From Casuarius casuarius (Eukaryota > Chordata > Aves > Casuariiformes > Casuariidae), in NCBI GenBank assembly GCA_003342895.1, contig PTFA01000112.1, forward strand, positions 246,446 to 310,445: a DNA stretch of 64,000 bases, read 5' to 3'. Below the pieces are notes generated by a model. It searched no databases. It had not been told where the DNA came from and saw only the letters and a program-made list of their open reading frames with translations. Below, in pieces: positions 47,980-61,786 of the stretch. The position numbers were made by a program, and so were the translations under genes. Numbering within the stretch: the stretch's first letter is position 1; each line of letters starts with the position of its first letter.

Positions 47980-50900
47980 CTGCATAGCACAACAGGCATT
48001 TTATTGGCATGTAGGAAGACAAAGGTCCCTGTGTGTTTCATATTAGCACACTGAAAAAGTCTTATTGAGTCTATGTGGAATGCATAGGTGGGAACTTTAA
48101 CCCCTCATATGCTGAGAAGAAAATTGTATGCAGACCTGAATGCTGAATTAAATGAACAAAAGGGCACTGGAGTTTCATTCCTGTGGCAGTGGGAGGGCTT
48201 TCTGGACCGTGTGCCTTGACAGCCTCATTCAGGCTTAGATATCTAATATCCATGTGGCAACGGAGTAGTTAATTTACAAGTATTTTTCCAGTTTCTTCCA
48301 ACATATTTAATTATTCTTTACCATAGACCAAAAAAGTGTAAAGGAAAAAGCTAACTCAAACCTTAAAATCCTTTTTCCTCTGCAAATTCCATCCTTATTT
48401 CTGCCATGGCCCGTGTTCAAAACCTGAACAATAAAACATACAGCTGTGACATAGGGGAATTGTCCAAAAAGGACGATGTCTGAAGGTTTATGATTAGGTT
48501 TTATATTCCCTCTGTCTACAGAGCAGCACTTCCTGAATGTTTCTGTGGTGGGAAAAGCATCCCAGCCATTTCCCCTTGTGGATGATGGTGTAATTAGAGC
48601 TGTAAAGAAAGAACCCATGACACTAAAAGGCTATAAGTGCTGCAGATTTAGGACAACAGGTTACTATGGAAACTGAAGTGAAAATAGGACCTTAAATGGG
48701 TGAATAACAATAATATAGAGTTCTCAGTTTGGATTCATCTGTTAGTTGCACTAAAATACAGTCTGCCTTTCTGGCAGTTATTTGCATAACCTCTCCCATG
48801 GTGCTCTCTATGAAACCTTGCTTTTCTTTTTTTTCCCCATCAACTCTTCCTTTCTGTACAGAAACATTCTTTCCTTAAAAAAGAAAGAAGAAAGATGAGG
48901 AAAATGGATGCCATGCACCCATTTATAGATAATGTCAAAATAATTTGAGATCCATGTAGGGAAATATGCAACATGCTAAATTGTGATATCCATTGTCATG
49001 ACTAGTGCTACTGTGACAGAGTCGTTGGTAGTAGCTAAAAATTCTCCTCCATCAGATGAAGTCCTCCTATATTCTGGCTCAATGATGGTACACTGGAAAG
49101 ATGGGGAAATGCCAGTGCTGCCTTTGGAGATTGATGCAGGTTAACTGCATGCTGGACTTGTCAATTCTCAGCAACTAATTGTCTCTTGGAATCCTGCTGG
49201 AATTAACATTTTACCATCTGAGACTAATTCTCATGTCTGCAAGTGGGAGATCCTTTCCTTTGGCTCTCAAGTTTCTGAGGAAATCGGGAACCTTCTTTTA
49301 CTGGCAGGGAACCTTTCCAGTATTTTCAGCAGAATATGGCATCTTGCATTGGTTCCACCATGCTCTAACCACATCTAAAAATGTCACTGACACAAATGTT
49401 CCTGGGAAGAATAAAGGGGCACTTGGCATTCTTTGCACCATGGTTTTTCTTGTTGTGCATTTAACAACAGCAGAAGTAGTGAAACTGCAGCGAGGGAAAA
49501 ATTTAACTGCTGGTGACAGAGACACCCATATGGTCCTGTTTTGTTTCTGTAGAAACAGCCAACAGCCCCATAAACTTTGTTCATAGTAATAAATATACTG
49601 GCTCAGGGATATTTAGGTGAAAATTATTGTCGATGATGGACTTCTATGCAACTAACCTGTGTAGGCTAAATATATAGAAATATACATGTGGAATTATTAC
49701 TAAAGTCAGTGACAACTGAACTGGGACACATCTGTGCAGTAATTGACCCTAAGAGCTTATGGTCCCTCCGGCACTCTGAATGGTTCATGCTATCTATAGT
49801 CTGAAATATGAATTTAATTGTGAAAGCAGTTGGCTTAAAAGTCACATAAGCCGCAGTTTAACAACTCTTTGCAAAATGTCCCGCACCCAGAACAGTTGCC
49901 AGCCCCATCAGAGTGCAGGGTCTCCCTCCCTGCCTGCCCTGGTGTAGTTCCAGCAAAAACGCTACTCCAAATGGGAATCACTTAAACCAGGCAGTTGCTG
50001 GTCACTGAGTCTGATTCAAAATCCAGCTTTATGGGAGTGGGGCCTACAGCACTACCATGGCCCAAATGGCAGTGATTTCTGCTCTGAAGCTTGTGTTCTG
50101 CCTCTTGAGTTTGGTGAAATGATTCAGGCCCCCTGACTCTCCAGGTTTGTTGCCATAAATGAGAGAGAAAACCGCTTCTACGCGCGCGTGTTCAGACTCT
50201 GCCATTGCCAGGCAAGCTAGGCACATTCATGATGCCGGCTGCTCTGCTCGTGCAGGCTCAGGGCAGCATCCAGATGCTGACATGCTGGCTCCAGCCAGCC
50301 TCCCCGGAGAATAAATGCTGTTAAATTCTTGATCTGATTGGCAGCCCTGGGAATTCAATTCAAGTCCCTGGGGAGAGTCAGGAGAGCTCTCTTTTCTCTG
50401 TGGTTATTGTCATGAAAATGAATAAATCCTCCCCTGCCCCCCATCCTCGGGTTGTCACTGGCCTGGATTAATTTTGTATAAATTTTTTGTATTCCTACCC
50501 TAGTTTTGTTGTGGCGAAGGATTTTACTAGTTCATTCTTTGAGTTCAAAGCAAAGCCAAGCGACTTGGCAGGTGTAAATGCAGGAAGGAAAGGCAAAAGA
50601 CCTGGTGAAAGCTACTCCGGCGTGACTGCTTGGTGAATACCTGGTGCTTGGGTTGTGATACCCCGCTGCAGAGAGCAGACCGTCAGCGCTGATGGGACCG
50701 TGGCAGGTCACGCTGTCGCTGTCCTCTGGCACATCTCATCGTTGTTCTCTTCCTGTTAAGATACTGCGTGGTGATTTGCCCGTGGCTTTACCCATCCTTC
50801 TAGGCAAATGTAAGTTATTCAAGGCTGTGCTGGGGCCTAGTGTGCTCCTCTTGTCTGCCTCCTATTCATCTGTGTGACATCTAACATGTGATATTAGCTC

Positions 50901-52073
50901 ACAGCACTCGCCAGTGAAGAGAGCAAGCCCCCGCGCTGCAGTGTGGGTTAGGGCAGGCTCAAATGAATTAGGGGTGAGCAGCAGCTGGGACCCGGCGCAG
51001 GGGCTGCGCTGCCACGTTCAGCAGTCACTAAGTACCGTGGGGATGCTGCGCTGGAGATGGGTAGCCAGCGTACAGTGTCGGGAGCAGAGGCTACAGGGAC
51101 CAGCCTTAACATGTCTATCGGTCCTGTCTAGGACAGATTTATAATCCTGTTTAGTCTTTGTTTCAGCAGAGTGCTTAAGCATGCTTAAACTTTAGGCTCA
51201 TGAACGAGCTTGGTGGGAAAAAAAACTGCAAAATAGGTTTTTGCACTGAATTTTTATTAATTGAAACTTTCTGCTCTGTTTCTTCCTTATTGAAGGCAAA
51301 AATGAATCGAACTGGAAATTTAGCTTTTGGGAAGAAATTTTTAGTTTTGAAAATGCATTTTTTTAGATCTGTTTTTCAATTGGAGAAACAAAATATTTTA
51401 ATGGAAATGAAAAACTCCCTCAGAATTTTCTTCAGGAAAACAACCAGTATTTTTCAGCCAGCTCTACTTATATGTTTAAAATTACATGCATGCTTAAGCA
51501 TCTTGCTCAATCAAGACCTTTTCGTCTCTCAGCTAAAATAGCAATTTTAACTTATATAGCGTATTAACTAAAGGAGTTATACACTCTCTTCTATCTCATA
51601 GTTACAGGTCTTTAAAACTTTATTTTTAAAAGTGTATGTAATTATTATGTGGATTGGAGTTTTCACATTTAAATGTCAGACATTCCTGTAAAAATTTACA
51701 CATATCGATGCTAATCAGGGCCAGAGAGAGATGCAGAATTTCTCTAAACTCCCTGGTCCAAATTAGTCAGGACGCCGATGTCAGAGGTCAGGCTGCAAAA
51801 TACAAACATTGACACCAGCTGTATTCCCAAATTCCTTTCAGATTTGCAAAATTGTCTGATGTTTCTATTGATCATCGTTCTGTCAGACTGGTTAAGAGTG
51901 CTGACATGTCTGTTCCTGTTGCTGAGCTGTAGCGTTAACACCTTGTTGAGCTGAATGAGAAACTTGCGTCTCTTTTAAGGCAATTGATTTAGTGATTTAT
52001 AATCTGTGATCTATGGATTCCTGGAGACTCTTCTAAGAGCAGCTAAGGAAAGTGAGCCTGTTGTCAGTCTGCT
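47980..52073. other. Intergenic, no recognised gene
   Basis: No exon or repeat family recognised. Contains one RFX X-box-like site at 48660-48673. Confidence 0.6.
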
Positions 52074-52125
52074 TAAATTTGCTATAGGACAATATAAACT
52101 TGCTATGTAAATTTGCTATAGGACA
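52074..52125 (+). repeat. 18-bp direct repeat, 34-bp period
   Basis: TAAATTTGCTATAGGACA occurs perfectly at 52074-52091 and 52108-52125. A related shorter copy (CTTGCTATG) lies between them, so the segment looks like a small tandem expansion. Confidence 0.9.
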
Positions 52126-54176
52126 TCCACTGGAAAATTTTTGGGATCCACAAACCAGAAAAGGTTGAAAACTGTTGATTTAGACTGTCATCAGGCTCAG
52201 CAGCCAGAGCTGTTCTTGGTTAAGATCTGGACATTTTCTCTCAAACATCAGCAGTATACATGGATAATAAGTTTTCACTTGGAATCCTGCATCCATTCTA
52301 GGTTATTCTGTGTTTAAAAAGGCATTAAAGAAATAGCTTTCAGGGAGAAGTGATTATCTGTAGAAATATGAGGCAGCTTTCACACGGAAAGACGGGTTAT
52401 TGTGGAGAGTGGAGGAATAATGAGGAGTTATCCTAGAAGTATATGAAATGAGGACCAATTTGGTGATGGTAAGAAACTCCCCTGTTGTGTGTTTTATAGC
52501 AGGAGAGGAAGGAGATGTTTGGTAACTTTGAAAGGCAAAATTTTTAAATAGATTAAAGAAAATGCTCTGTTGGATGCTGCAGAACATCTTGCCAAAAGGT
52601 AGCACTGAGGCCAGGAGTTGGGCAGGAATCAAAGATGAATCCAAGAGGAGGAGAATTTTCAAAGGCACAAAACCCAAGCTGGGCATCTAACTCCCAGTGG
52701 AAATTAATTGGATGCTGAACTCACACGTGTGTCCTTGAGATCCCCTCCTTGCCTCTGTACACTGAGAACCTCAACAGGAGCATTAGAAAGGATGAAGTAA
52801 AATAAAACAATAAAGCTACAAGAACCCTGTATGTCCAGGCATAAAGCTCTGACTTGCATTAGTTAGCATGGACCTTCCCCCCCGGCAGGTTGTTCTGCAA
52901 CTTGCCTGCTGTGAAGCTCCTCCTAGTTGCATCTTTGCTAGAGATATTTTAACAAAAAGGGAAACAAACAGAACGCTCCCTTTTTTGAAGCACAGAAATC
53001 TCAGGAGAATCCCAAAGCGCATGAAATCCCGAGCAGCGGATCAGACTTGCTGTCACTCCAGCCTGGGACAAGCTGCTGCTCTTGGCGTGGGTGAGCTGCA
53101 CCGGGCTGGCCGCTGGCCTGCAGCCGTCCCGCCTGGCGTTCTGCGTTGCTGCGTCTGGAACGGAGAGGAAGGCCAAGTGTGCTGTGAGGGAAATAACTCT
53201 TACGAGCTTGTTTGAATGTTGGTGTTAATTTGTCATGTTTTATAAGACGTACCTGAGTATCTTGGAGCTTTTCTTCTCCCAAAGTCGGTGCAACAAATCT
53301 GATGGGGCACAGCGGCATGCCTACCCCTGTACCTAAAGCTCATAGAGAGGGGCTTCTGCTTTCAGTGCACAGGCCTCTTCCATACAAGCTAGATGAACAT
53401 CTCCTGGTTTACAAAGTAATTAATTTACCATGAACATGGGCTGAAAAGAAGACAGTTACAAGGAAGATACTGTAGCTAAGTAGTATCAGCATTTGTATTC
53501 TCTATGACCTGTGTGACACACAAGGATGCTATAATGGTATTGCTCTGTCCAACCATGTAAATGAGAATGACACATACATGAGCCTGTATATGGAAGAAAG
53601 CCCTGCTATTTTCTTTGAGACCTGCCTTTTTGCTATTATAAGATGGCATCATTTTCTAATAGCAATAAAGCCAAGCTTGCAGCGGTTTATAAACCTTTAA
53701 CTCAGCAGTAGTCCAGGATGGAAAAAGAGCCCACCTACCTGCATAAAAGTCATCCCCCTGCATCTTGCTTGCAATTTAAATACTATAAAAGCAGGTCTTT
53801 TAAAGCCAAATTAATATGTAAAGGCTAAGCTAGTTGTGAGACATCTAAGGCAATTTTAGTGTCAAGCTTTGGGATTATGATTTACACCATATTTGCCTTT
53901 TGACTGTGGCACAGAATAGCTTTAAAGTATTTTCTGACTGAACACATGCTATTGCCATCTTTAGACTAGTATGGGCACAATCAGAATCCAGAAGCAGCTC
54001 GTGCAGAGCTTAGTGTCTTTATTAAAACAGATATACTTTTTTTTGGTCTTTTTGGCTTGGAGTTACAATTTTTTCCCTCCAAGTCTTAATGCAAAAGATG
54101 ACTGCAGAATATTTGAAAAACGAATTTTTGTGGGCAAGGGCAAAAAGTGTTGTCTTTCACAGACTATAGTCATTGT
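52126..54176. other. Intergenic, no recognised gene
   Basis: No exon, RNA gene or repeat family recognised. Confidence 0.55.
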
Positions 54177-54198
54177 AAAAAAAAAAAAAAAAAAAAAA
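54177..54198 (+). repeat. A(22) homopolymer
   Basis: Pure A run. It could be a retroposon tail on +, but no source gene or flanking target duplication is recognised upstream. Confidence 0.9.
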
Positions 54199-54761
54199 TT
54201 TGATGCTGATGAAGCCTATGCACATTCCAGGAGCGTATGAGGAAGCTCAGTACATAACGTTAGTAAAATGAGAGAGGGACAAAAGGTAGGAGAATGCATT
54301 TGACAACTTCTGTTCATATTAAGAAACCTGATTCTGTGGTCTAAGGCACCATTTAAATCCAGAATGGCCCCAATTCCTCAGGCAGAAGAAATGAGCATAC
54401 AGTCATGATCACGCTTGAGATGAGAACATCAGAGTCAGGCCCAATGAGTGCTGAGGGTCAGGTAGAGTAAAGCAGGTGGTATATTGCAAGAAGGGTATCT
54501 TGAGTTTGCAGCTTCTGTCGACGTGTGCAGCTAGTTTGTGCAATATACTGCAGAGATTCTGCACGTGATGCATGTTTTATTGCTGTGGCGGACAGGGCCT
54601 TGGATATAAGTAATAATTGTTTTTGCTGTAGTTCAGTGCTTTGATTGTTATACTAATTTGCTATAAGTAGAGCAATTCTTGCAGATTGCACTGATTGCAT
54701 ATGGACAGATTACCGGGACCTGCAGCTTGCTTCAGGGCAGCAGCCCATGTGATAAACATTA

Positions 54762-54869
54762 GGGGTCAAATTCTGTTCTCCTGTACACTGCTGTGAATAT
54801 CGATAATCTAATTGATTTTATCAGAGTAACTCTGTATTTAAACTGGTGTAATTAAGAGCAGCATCTGAC
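54762..54869. mobile_element. Ancient palindromic MITE-like repeat
   Basis: The left end GGTCAAATTCTGTTCTC and the right end AGAGCAGCATCTGACC are imperfect inverted repeats. The interior TATCAGAGTAACTCTG and TTTAAACTGGTGTAATTAAG match, as I remember it, a palindromic repeat common in turtle and crocodilian DNA ('...ggagtaactcc...acaccagtgtaactgagagcagaatttgg...'). About 108 bp, no coding capacity, strongly mutated. Confidence 0.55.
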
Positions 54870-57098
54870 CTTGTTTACTCATTGCGTCTGTTAGTATCTA
54901 CAGTGCTCTACAAGCGGCAGTCTTTGTAATGGATAGGAGGGCAACGCAGAGAAGACAATTGTATTGTGATATGTTGTTGAGATTTTTGGAGTAGCGTAAA
55001 AAATTAACATGACCCTTTCATTAACTTTAGTGGTACCGTGTTTAACCATATGAAAATCTCAACCATACAGTGTAAAATGGAAATTATATGGTAATGCAGT
55101 TTTATGCAACATCCTCCAGAGAGAATGCCCCTATTTCAGGCTGAAGTGCTAGAAGGAACAGCGTGCTGCAGTATGTTGCAGAGAGAGCCTGATGCACAAG
55201 CTGTATAATGCTGATTATACAAGATGAACAGTGTTGTGTGTATAGCAAGTGGATGCGAGTAACATAGGTGGTTATTCATGGATTTAGCACTTGATCTTAT
55301 TACTGCCAAAGGCTGTAACAAAGCTTCCCCCTTCTCTAGTGGGAGCAGAATCAAACCCTGCTGCTACAGCAGCACCGCGCAACCTTCTCAAACACGCTGC
55401 AGAGAGAATAGTGCATTGTAATGCAGATTATATTGGTTTGCTGCAGCGTCAGGGAATCTCCTGGTGGTGTGTGCTGTGTAATAGAAATGTAACTTAGCCT
55501 CACTGCTTTTATAAATAGGTGTAGTTATTTTAATGTTACTCGTGTTAAATTCACAGCTGCTGAAAGAGCACTGAGTGGCAGGAGTAAGCAAGCTTCATGT
55601 GCAGCCACCCTGGCAGGATTTTGATGCTTGTTCCTTCAAGGAAGAAGAGCTATTTTGTTCTATTCTTCTATTTTGTTGTTAGAAAGCAAAGGGAGGGGAA
55701 AAAGCAAATGCGAGGCACTGCCTCTCCTTGGCTGGCAGTGTGCTGGCACAAAGCTGGGTGCGGAGCCCTGGGGGGGTCCGCAGGGTCTCCCGGCTGGCAG
55801 CAGTGCCCTGCTGGGAGGCAGCCAGAGCCAGGCACGGTCACTGGTGGTGTGGGTGGCTGAGTGGGAGTCTGGGGCTCGTGAAAGAGAGAGCAGAGCCTGC
55901 TGCTAAACCTGGCTGCGGGCTTTAGCCACCTGCCCAGAGCCACTTCTGCACGTGGGTTGTGTGTGTCTAGCTGCACCCTGCTTGGAGACTGTGCGCTGTG
56001 AACAGGCCTGGGTGGCCAACAGCCACCGCTTACTAATGATGCCATAAATCAGGCATATGCCAGGGTTTAACTGCATGGCTACTGGGCCCTGTATCTGACC
56101 CTTTCAAGACAGAGCCTCGAAGCCATCTTTGAGCCTTGTGGTCTTTTGCTCTTTAGATTTCAGGGTCACGTCAACTGCTGATTCTTCCCTGAACTTGGTC
56201 CTTCCATAGGTGACCAGGTATCAAAAGGCAGTCACAAGCCTGTTAATTGATACTTAGGTTTTTCTGGTGCTTCAGAGAGGAGACAACATGCCCTCTTTTC
56301 CTGTTTGCTGAGGGTGCTCGGTGACAGATGACAGCTTCCATCCTCTCAGGCCTGTTCCACCGAAAGCGGTGGGGTCACAGTGGTAACTTAGACTGAAGGA
56401 TTTTGTTTAATGAAGCTGATGCGCCAGCAGTAAAGAGTCAGAGTTGAATCTGTGGTTGTGTTTGCCTTGCTGACTCTTTGGTTTTTTGATATGAAAACTC
56501 ACTGTATTTACACTCGTCAGGTTTCTGGAAGGCAATTACTTGGGGCAGCTTGCTGTTGAGTTTACTTACCTGTCTGAGTCGAACCAGCCTTTGAAGGAAG
56601 AGTGCTGAGGCTTTAGCTTCACTGAGAGGAAAGCTGTTGTGGGTGCAGTGAAAGTGAGGAGTATGTTAAGTTTGACTTATTTGACTTTGTGCTAAGTTTG
56701 CAGGTCCCAAGAAGATTTTCTGTTACCATAGAAACAGAATCCCATTCATGTTTTCTTTGTACTCGGCTCTAACATGTTTACATTATTTAGTCAATGGCAT
56801 TTGGAATAGGAATTTTGAATCGGATGGATTCATTTGCTTCCTTGGCTGTCCCATCATATCAGCCTGACTAGCGGCTGCGTACCAGCCTACTAGGGCTGGA
56901 AGCCCTCAGTGCAGTGGTTTATCTCCTTATTGCTGCCCTCGGAGTCAGGCCCTCTGACAGGCCAGGGAGGTTAGCAAATCTCTGTAAGCGTTAAATGGAT
57001 TTACGCAACTTTGACAAGCCAGAATCACTGCTTTTCAGCTCCGTCATTACTATAACAACCTAATTTTTTGATTTCCAGTTGCTATTGTCCTGTTGTTG
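54870..57098. other. Intergenic, no recognised gene
   Basis: GC content rises near 55700-55950. An RFX X-box-like site lies at 56722-56735. Short ORFs on both strands around 55.6-56.0 kb reflect GC-rich composition and resemble no known protein. Confidence 0.55.
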
Positions 57099-57240
57099 TA
57101 GGCACTGTATAAACATACAAAAGATGATGGCCTGTGCCCTGAAGCACTTGCAATCTTGAGTACACAACAAGAGACAGCAGGACTGATGCAGCAAACACAT
57201 ATTACCAGACAATTAAAAGTATAAGGCAGCAGAGGGGTTT
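57099..57240 (+). mobile_element. Ancient amniote retroposon fragment (MIR/CR1/L2-like)
   Basis: GTAGGCACTGTATAAACATA, CCTGTGCCCTGAAGCACTTG, CAATCTTGAGTACACAAC and AAGAGACAGCAGG follow the same order as a widespread sauropsid repeat that reads 'taggtgctgtacaaacac...ccctgccccaaagagcttacaatctaagtataagacaagagacaacagg'. The family name cannot be fixed from memory. Confidence 0.6.
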
Positions 57241-60200
57241 TAGCCTCAGGTCCTCATGGTTGCCAGGTGGTAGTCGTGTGGTTAGGTTCAGGTTTGCTTT
57301 CTCCTGGATGGAGTGGAGCCGGCTTGCTTGTGTATCGGTTTATACAAGTGTCATTGTTTTACTGCATAACTTGAATGAGACAAGAAGCCTGAGATGATTA
57401 GGTGGGGACTGTCATGTGCCAGATAGAGTTGAGCGGCTGCTGACAAAAGGCATTAATGGATAGTCAGCAATTTTCACTGCCCCATCTCTGTTTCTTTGCA
57501 GAATCTAGCATAAGTTATTAAAATATCATCCCCATGATATCTCTGACTTCTGTTTGCATCCCCTGGGTGCTCTGGGCAGCCCAGTTTAGTTCACAGAAAT
57601 GCTGAGAAAAGGAGACCCTTGTGGCAACTTGTGTTAACTACGGACCTACACGAGTATTCATGTTGAAATACTCAATAGCTATTTTGTAGGCAGATTTTGT
57701 CAAGCCGCAAAGCCAGAAACATCATTTAGACAATTAGTCTCACTAGACAGATAATAAACTACAATAAAAAACACTCAAAGTCAATAGTTGCGGCAAAGTT
57801 GTTTGCAAATATTCTAGATAAGTAAGGTATTTCAGAAAGCATTGCAGATATTCTGGTTTGTAGTCTATTTGCATAAACAGTCAGATAAGGCTGAGTTATG
57901 CTGTTAGAACAATGATCGGAAGTGTCTATTTCTGGGTTTCTTCTGAGTAGTTTGACTTAGGTCTGGCTTGAAATTGTAATGATTTAAACAGATGTGGTTG
58001 GGGAATAACATTTTGCTGATATGGTTGTAGTGGTAAAAAGCTGCAGTGTAAAGACAGCTATAGGTTATTAATAAGCAGTATTCCAAGCAGGGGTATAACA
58101 AGTGAGGATAGTGAAGCCGCTCTCAGCTACTGCCTCTGGGCACTGACTTGCTGCTGATGATGGGTGATACTTTGCTTCTGTGTGAAAGAAGCAAAAGTCC
58201 TTCCAGGCATTTAGTATGCAGCTGTTTGCCTAAGAGGAGGAGGGGAGGAGAGGTATGGTGGTGTTGCATAGGAGGAAAAAAGAAGTATAACATGCCTCTG
58301 CATATCCGTGTGCGCAGAGCAGTGCTGCAAGAGATGACTGTCCCGTTTTCCCGATAGGGATAGTGAGATCTGCATGGAATGCTTTTAAGACAAGGTCTGC
58401 TGGGCTGAGGAAGGTCGTAGGTAGGTTGGTATAACAAAGCAGTGCAGCTTTCTAGTGCAGAAGGAGCCCCAGGCAAAGTTGCAGACAAGAAGGGTAGTGT
58501 TCCTGCTTGACACTGTGTGACTGGCTTTTAGAAATGTAGGGAACCACACGCTGTATGGGCATTTACTTCCTTCATAAAACCTGCTGTGCTCTATTTGAGA
58601 CCTGTGAGCGGGGTTAGTCATTCCTGAGAGGTAGCTCTGTGTATGTCAGCTCCTCAAGGCACTGAAATCTGATGACGACTTTCTCTGATACTCGTAGTGT
58701 CAGCGTGCTGGAGTCTGATAGGTGATAGTTGTATAAAACTGACCTGAACAGGAATTGCCTCCCTTACCTTATTTTTAGCTCTTACTGAAAATCATTTTGT
58801 TTACTTTTCTGCTATGTTTCATTCATGGCCAAAACACAGTGTCTTCAGATGTATCATCCTGCATTGACATTCTGTCTTTTCAGCACTTCTTCAGTTTAAC
58901 AGACCTTGTGGAAGAGGTTATTTGTATCACCAAAGTCTGCAGGATCTGACTTGTCTTCATCCATATGTAACCCATGAGTCTGATAAATCGGAGAGAGGGC
59001 TCTTTTTCCTCCCCAAGTAAGTGTGGAGAATCTCATCTTTGGGGTAATATTCTTCTTCTCTGTCTATTTGTTTGCTTTTGGGAGAACATCAGCAAGGAAA
59101 AAGCTTCTTTTGGTACTTTATTTAGATAGACAAAACAAACAAGCCATACCACCCATCTCAGAATTAATTCAGCCATGTGAGCCATTGTTTATGTTTCTTC
59201 TGGGATGGAGTCAGAAGCGATTACAAAAGCAGTTTTTCTAACATTAGATATCTTTCCAGACCCACCAGCCTTTCAGTCTTATCAGACCTTTGTTTGCAGT
59301 TTTGCTGCTTTCATGTTATTTTCTTAAGCCCTCTTTGCCGACACTAAACTTCTTGATATGTTCTGCTTTTGAAGTACTACTAGTTATTGTCCATTTTGTT
59401 CTGGCTTCTCTGCTGTTTTTTTCTTCTTATTGATTGCCTTTGTGACTGCTATCCCCTTGTTTTTAATGAACCTTCTCTCTTTCTGAAGCTCCTTCAGAAA
59501 TGATGCCTTATACGCTGTGAGATTACATGTAATGAAGGAATCTCTGTCCAGAGACTTGCATCTCTGTGGAGCAGATTTGTGTCTGGGCTTTCCAGGAGTG
59601 CCGTGAATAAGAAGGTGCTTGAGAATCTCTGATTCCTGTATGGTAGTTGCAGTCCTTGGAGTAGAAAATAGGGAAGGTAGTACCACAGTAAAGGTGCATG
59701 TGTGAAAGCTGTCAGTGCACCTTTTCTTATCCTGAGTCGCATCTAACAATAGTTTCAGTTGAAATCAGTGTAGTGGTTACTGTACTTGTAACTGTCATGG
59801 AAAAGATGGCAGAACAGGGACCATACTTTTTAGAGAAATGGGCTTAACAAGCAAACAGGCAAAAAAGCAACTCCTTTACGTATGGCATTTTCAGGTAAGC
59901 CTGTGCAATATAGACCTTGCTTCTCAGAAAACTTAATTAATCCAGGCAGAATGCCATATTAACATATCTGTATTGCTTCCAGCTCCTCACTAGTGCTGAA
60001 CAAGCTTAGCCATTTTCCCTTCTGTTTGGGAAGGAGCCAAAATGAATGTGGCTCTTTCTGTAATAACAGAAGTTGTTGGACATTCATGCTACCCTGTATA
60101 GCTGATCCACCTCTCTCTGACAGCCTGGCAAGAATGACTGATAAAGTGCTGTTTCTATGCTACTGTTAAAATAATAATAGAAGTGATTAGATTTCTTTCT

Positions 60201-61786
60201 TCTTGCTTCTCATGGTTGCACAACTAGCTTTAATTTTTAAAAGAGGGCATTTTGAATCTGGAGCACATTCCTCATCAGTTTGCTAAGAAGGTGACACTTA
60301 GGGATCTGAAAACTTGGGTGGAGTCTTGAGAAACAGTCTCTAGCAAATAAATGGTTAACCAATAAGGCACAGCATAGAAATAGGATGGAGGAGTGTAATT
60401 ATCATGGGATAAGCAAATGATTAGAGTGTTATGATGCTCAAAGTATAGCCCTAGAGTCAGGCACTTAATTATTAATATTATTATTCATGGATGGGTCTTT
60501 ATGATGTGGGAGATGAATATTTCTGGCAATGGAAGGAAATGTAAGACACCAGTTTAATATGCCAAGCAGGGCTTACGAGAGAGCAGTGTGCTTCATATAA
60601 TTTAAATCTACCCGTTAGCCACGTGCTCCCCAGTGGGGATGGAGTCTTCATCCACTTGCTTTCTGCAGCTGCTCATACACTGTGAAATAAAAAAAACTAT
60701 GTATTTTCTTCTTTTAATATTTTTACAGGGAAATCAAAATGTCCAAAGTGGAGGAGAAAGGTGGGTGAAGGAAGACATGGGTGAAGGCTCTGGGAAGAGG
60801 AAGGCAGGGATAAGAGCTGGGTGTTGGTGGTGAGCCCAGGTCTGTTCTTCAGGTAGCTTTGGATGTATTCTCCTCTCCCTGATGTACCTTTCCAGACAAA
60901 AGAGTTGTGCCTTGTTTATAACACTCACACTCTTTAAATAATATACGCATGCATTCAGATGGATTCTGTGCTTGTCTCCCTTTAGCAGTTAGTTCATAGC
61001 TCAGCACTGCTCTCAGCAGCCAAAATAGATTTGGACAGATGAGTCAGTGAAGGAAGGCAGAATCTCTTCTTTTGGCTTCAGAGCAGAGAAAAAACACTTC
61101 ACAGAGGTGGCTTCAACCTAGAGGGTGCTGGAGCATTCAGGGGTCCTTTTATGCTTGTTCTCCTGGGCAGGATGGGTCCAGGTCCCACTTCCCATAAGGC
61201 ACCATTCCAGTTAAGTGACTGTATTTTGGTTAAGTAAAACGCTTCCCTGGGGCAGTTGTGGTTGGCTAAAGTGCTCTGACTTTCAGTGTAGGTTTCCCAG
61301 ACACTATTAAACACCTCCTGTTCCTGCAGAACAAAACTCTGCTTGCTGAGGTCACCGTTTTTGTAAGAGGCTGCAGATTTGGGGTGCCACATTGAGACAC
61401 CCAGCTCCCTGAGGTGCTAGGTCTCTGCAGCTCCCCGGAGCCCCTGAGGAGCTTTAAGGTGCTCAGTGGAAATTGGCAGCATCACACAGTGGGCATCCAG
61501 GTCTAACACATCCTTCTGAAAGTGTAGGCCTACCGCCGTGTCTCTTACCAAGCAGTGTGACGGGGCTTACAAATGTATCTTGAACCTGAAAACCACACAG
61601 CTCTGAAAACACATTTTCTATTGTTAAAGTTTTTCTGTAATGAAAGTATGATGGAGTTAACTGGGGCTGGGTCAAAGAATATCCTGGCCTTGTTAGCTTA
61701 TTACATTTAGCTTAAAAAAGGAGGCAAGGAAGAACTTATTCTTCCAACTTTCTGCCCCAACAAAATGTGAACAATAAAGGGGAGCT
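57241..61786. other. Intergenic, no recognised gene
   Basis: No exon, RNA gene or transposon recognised. Short ORFs only. Confidence 0.55.
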
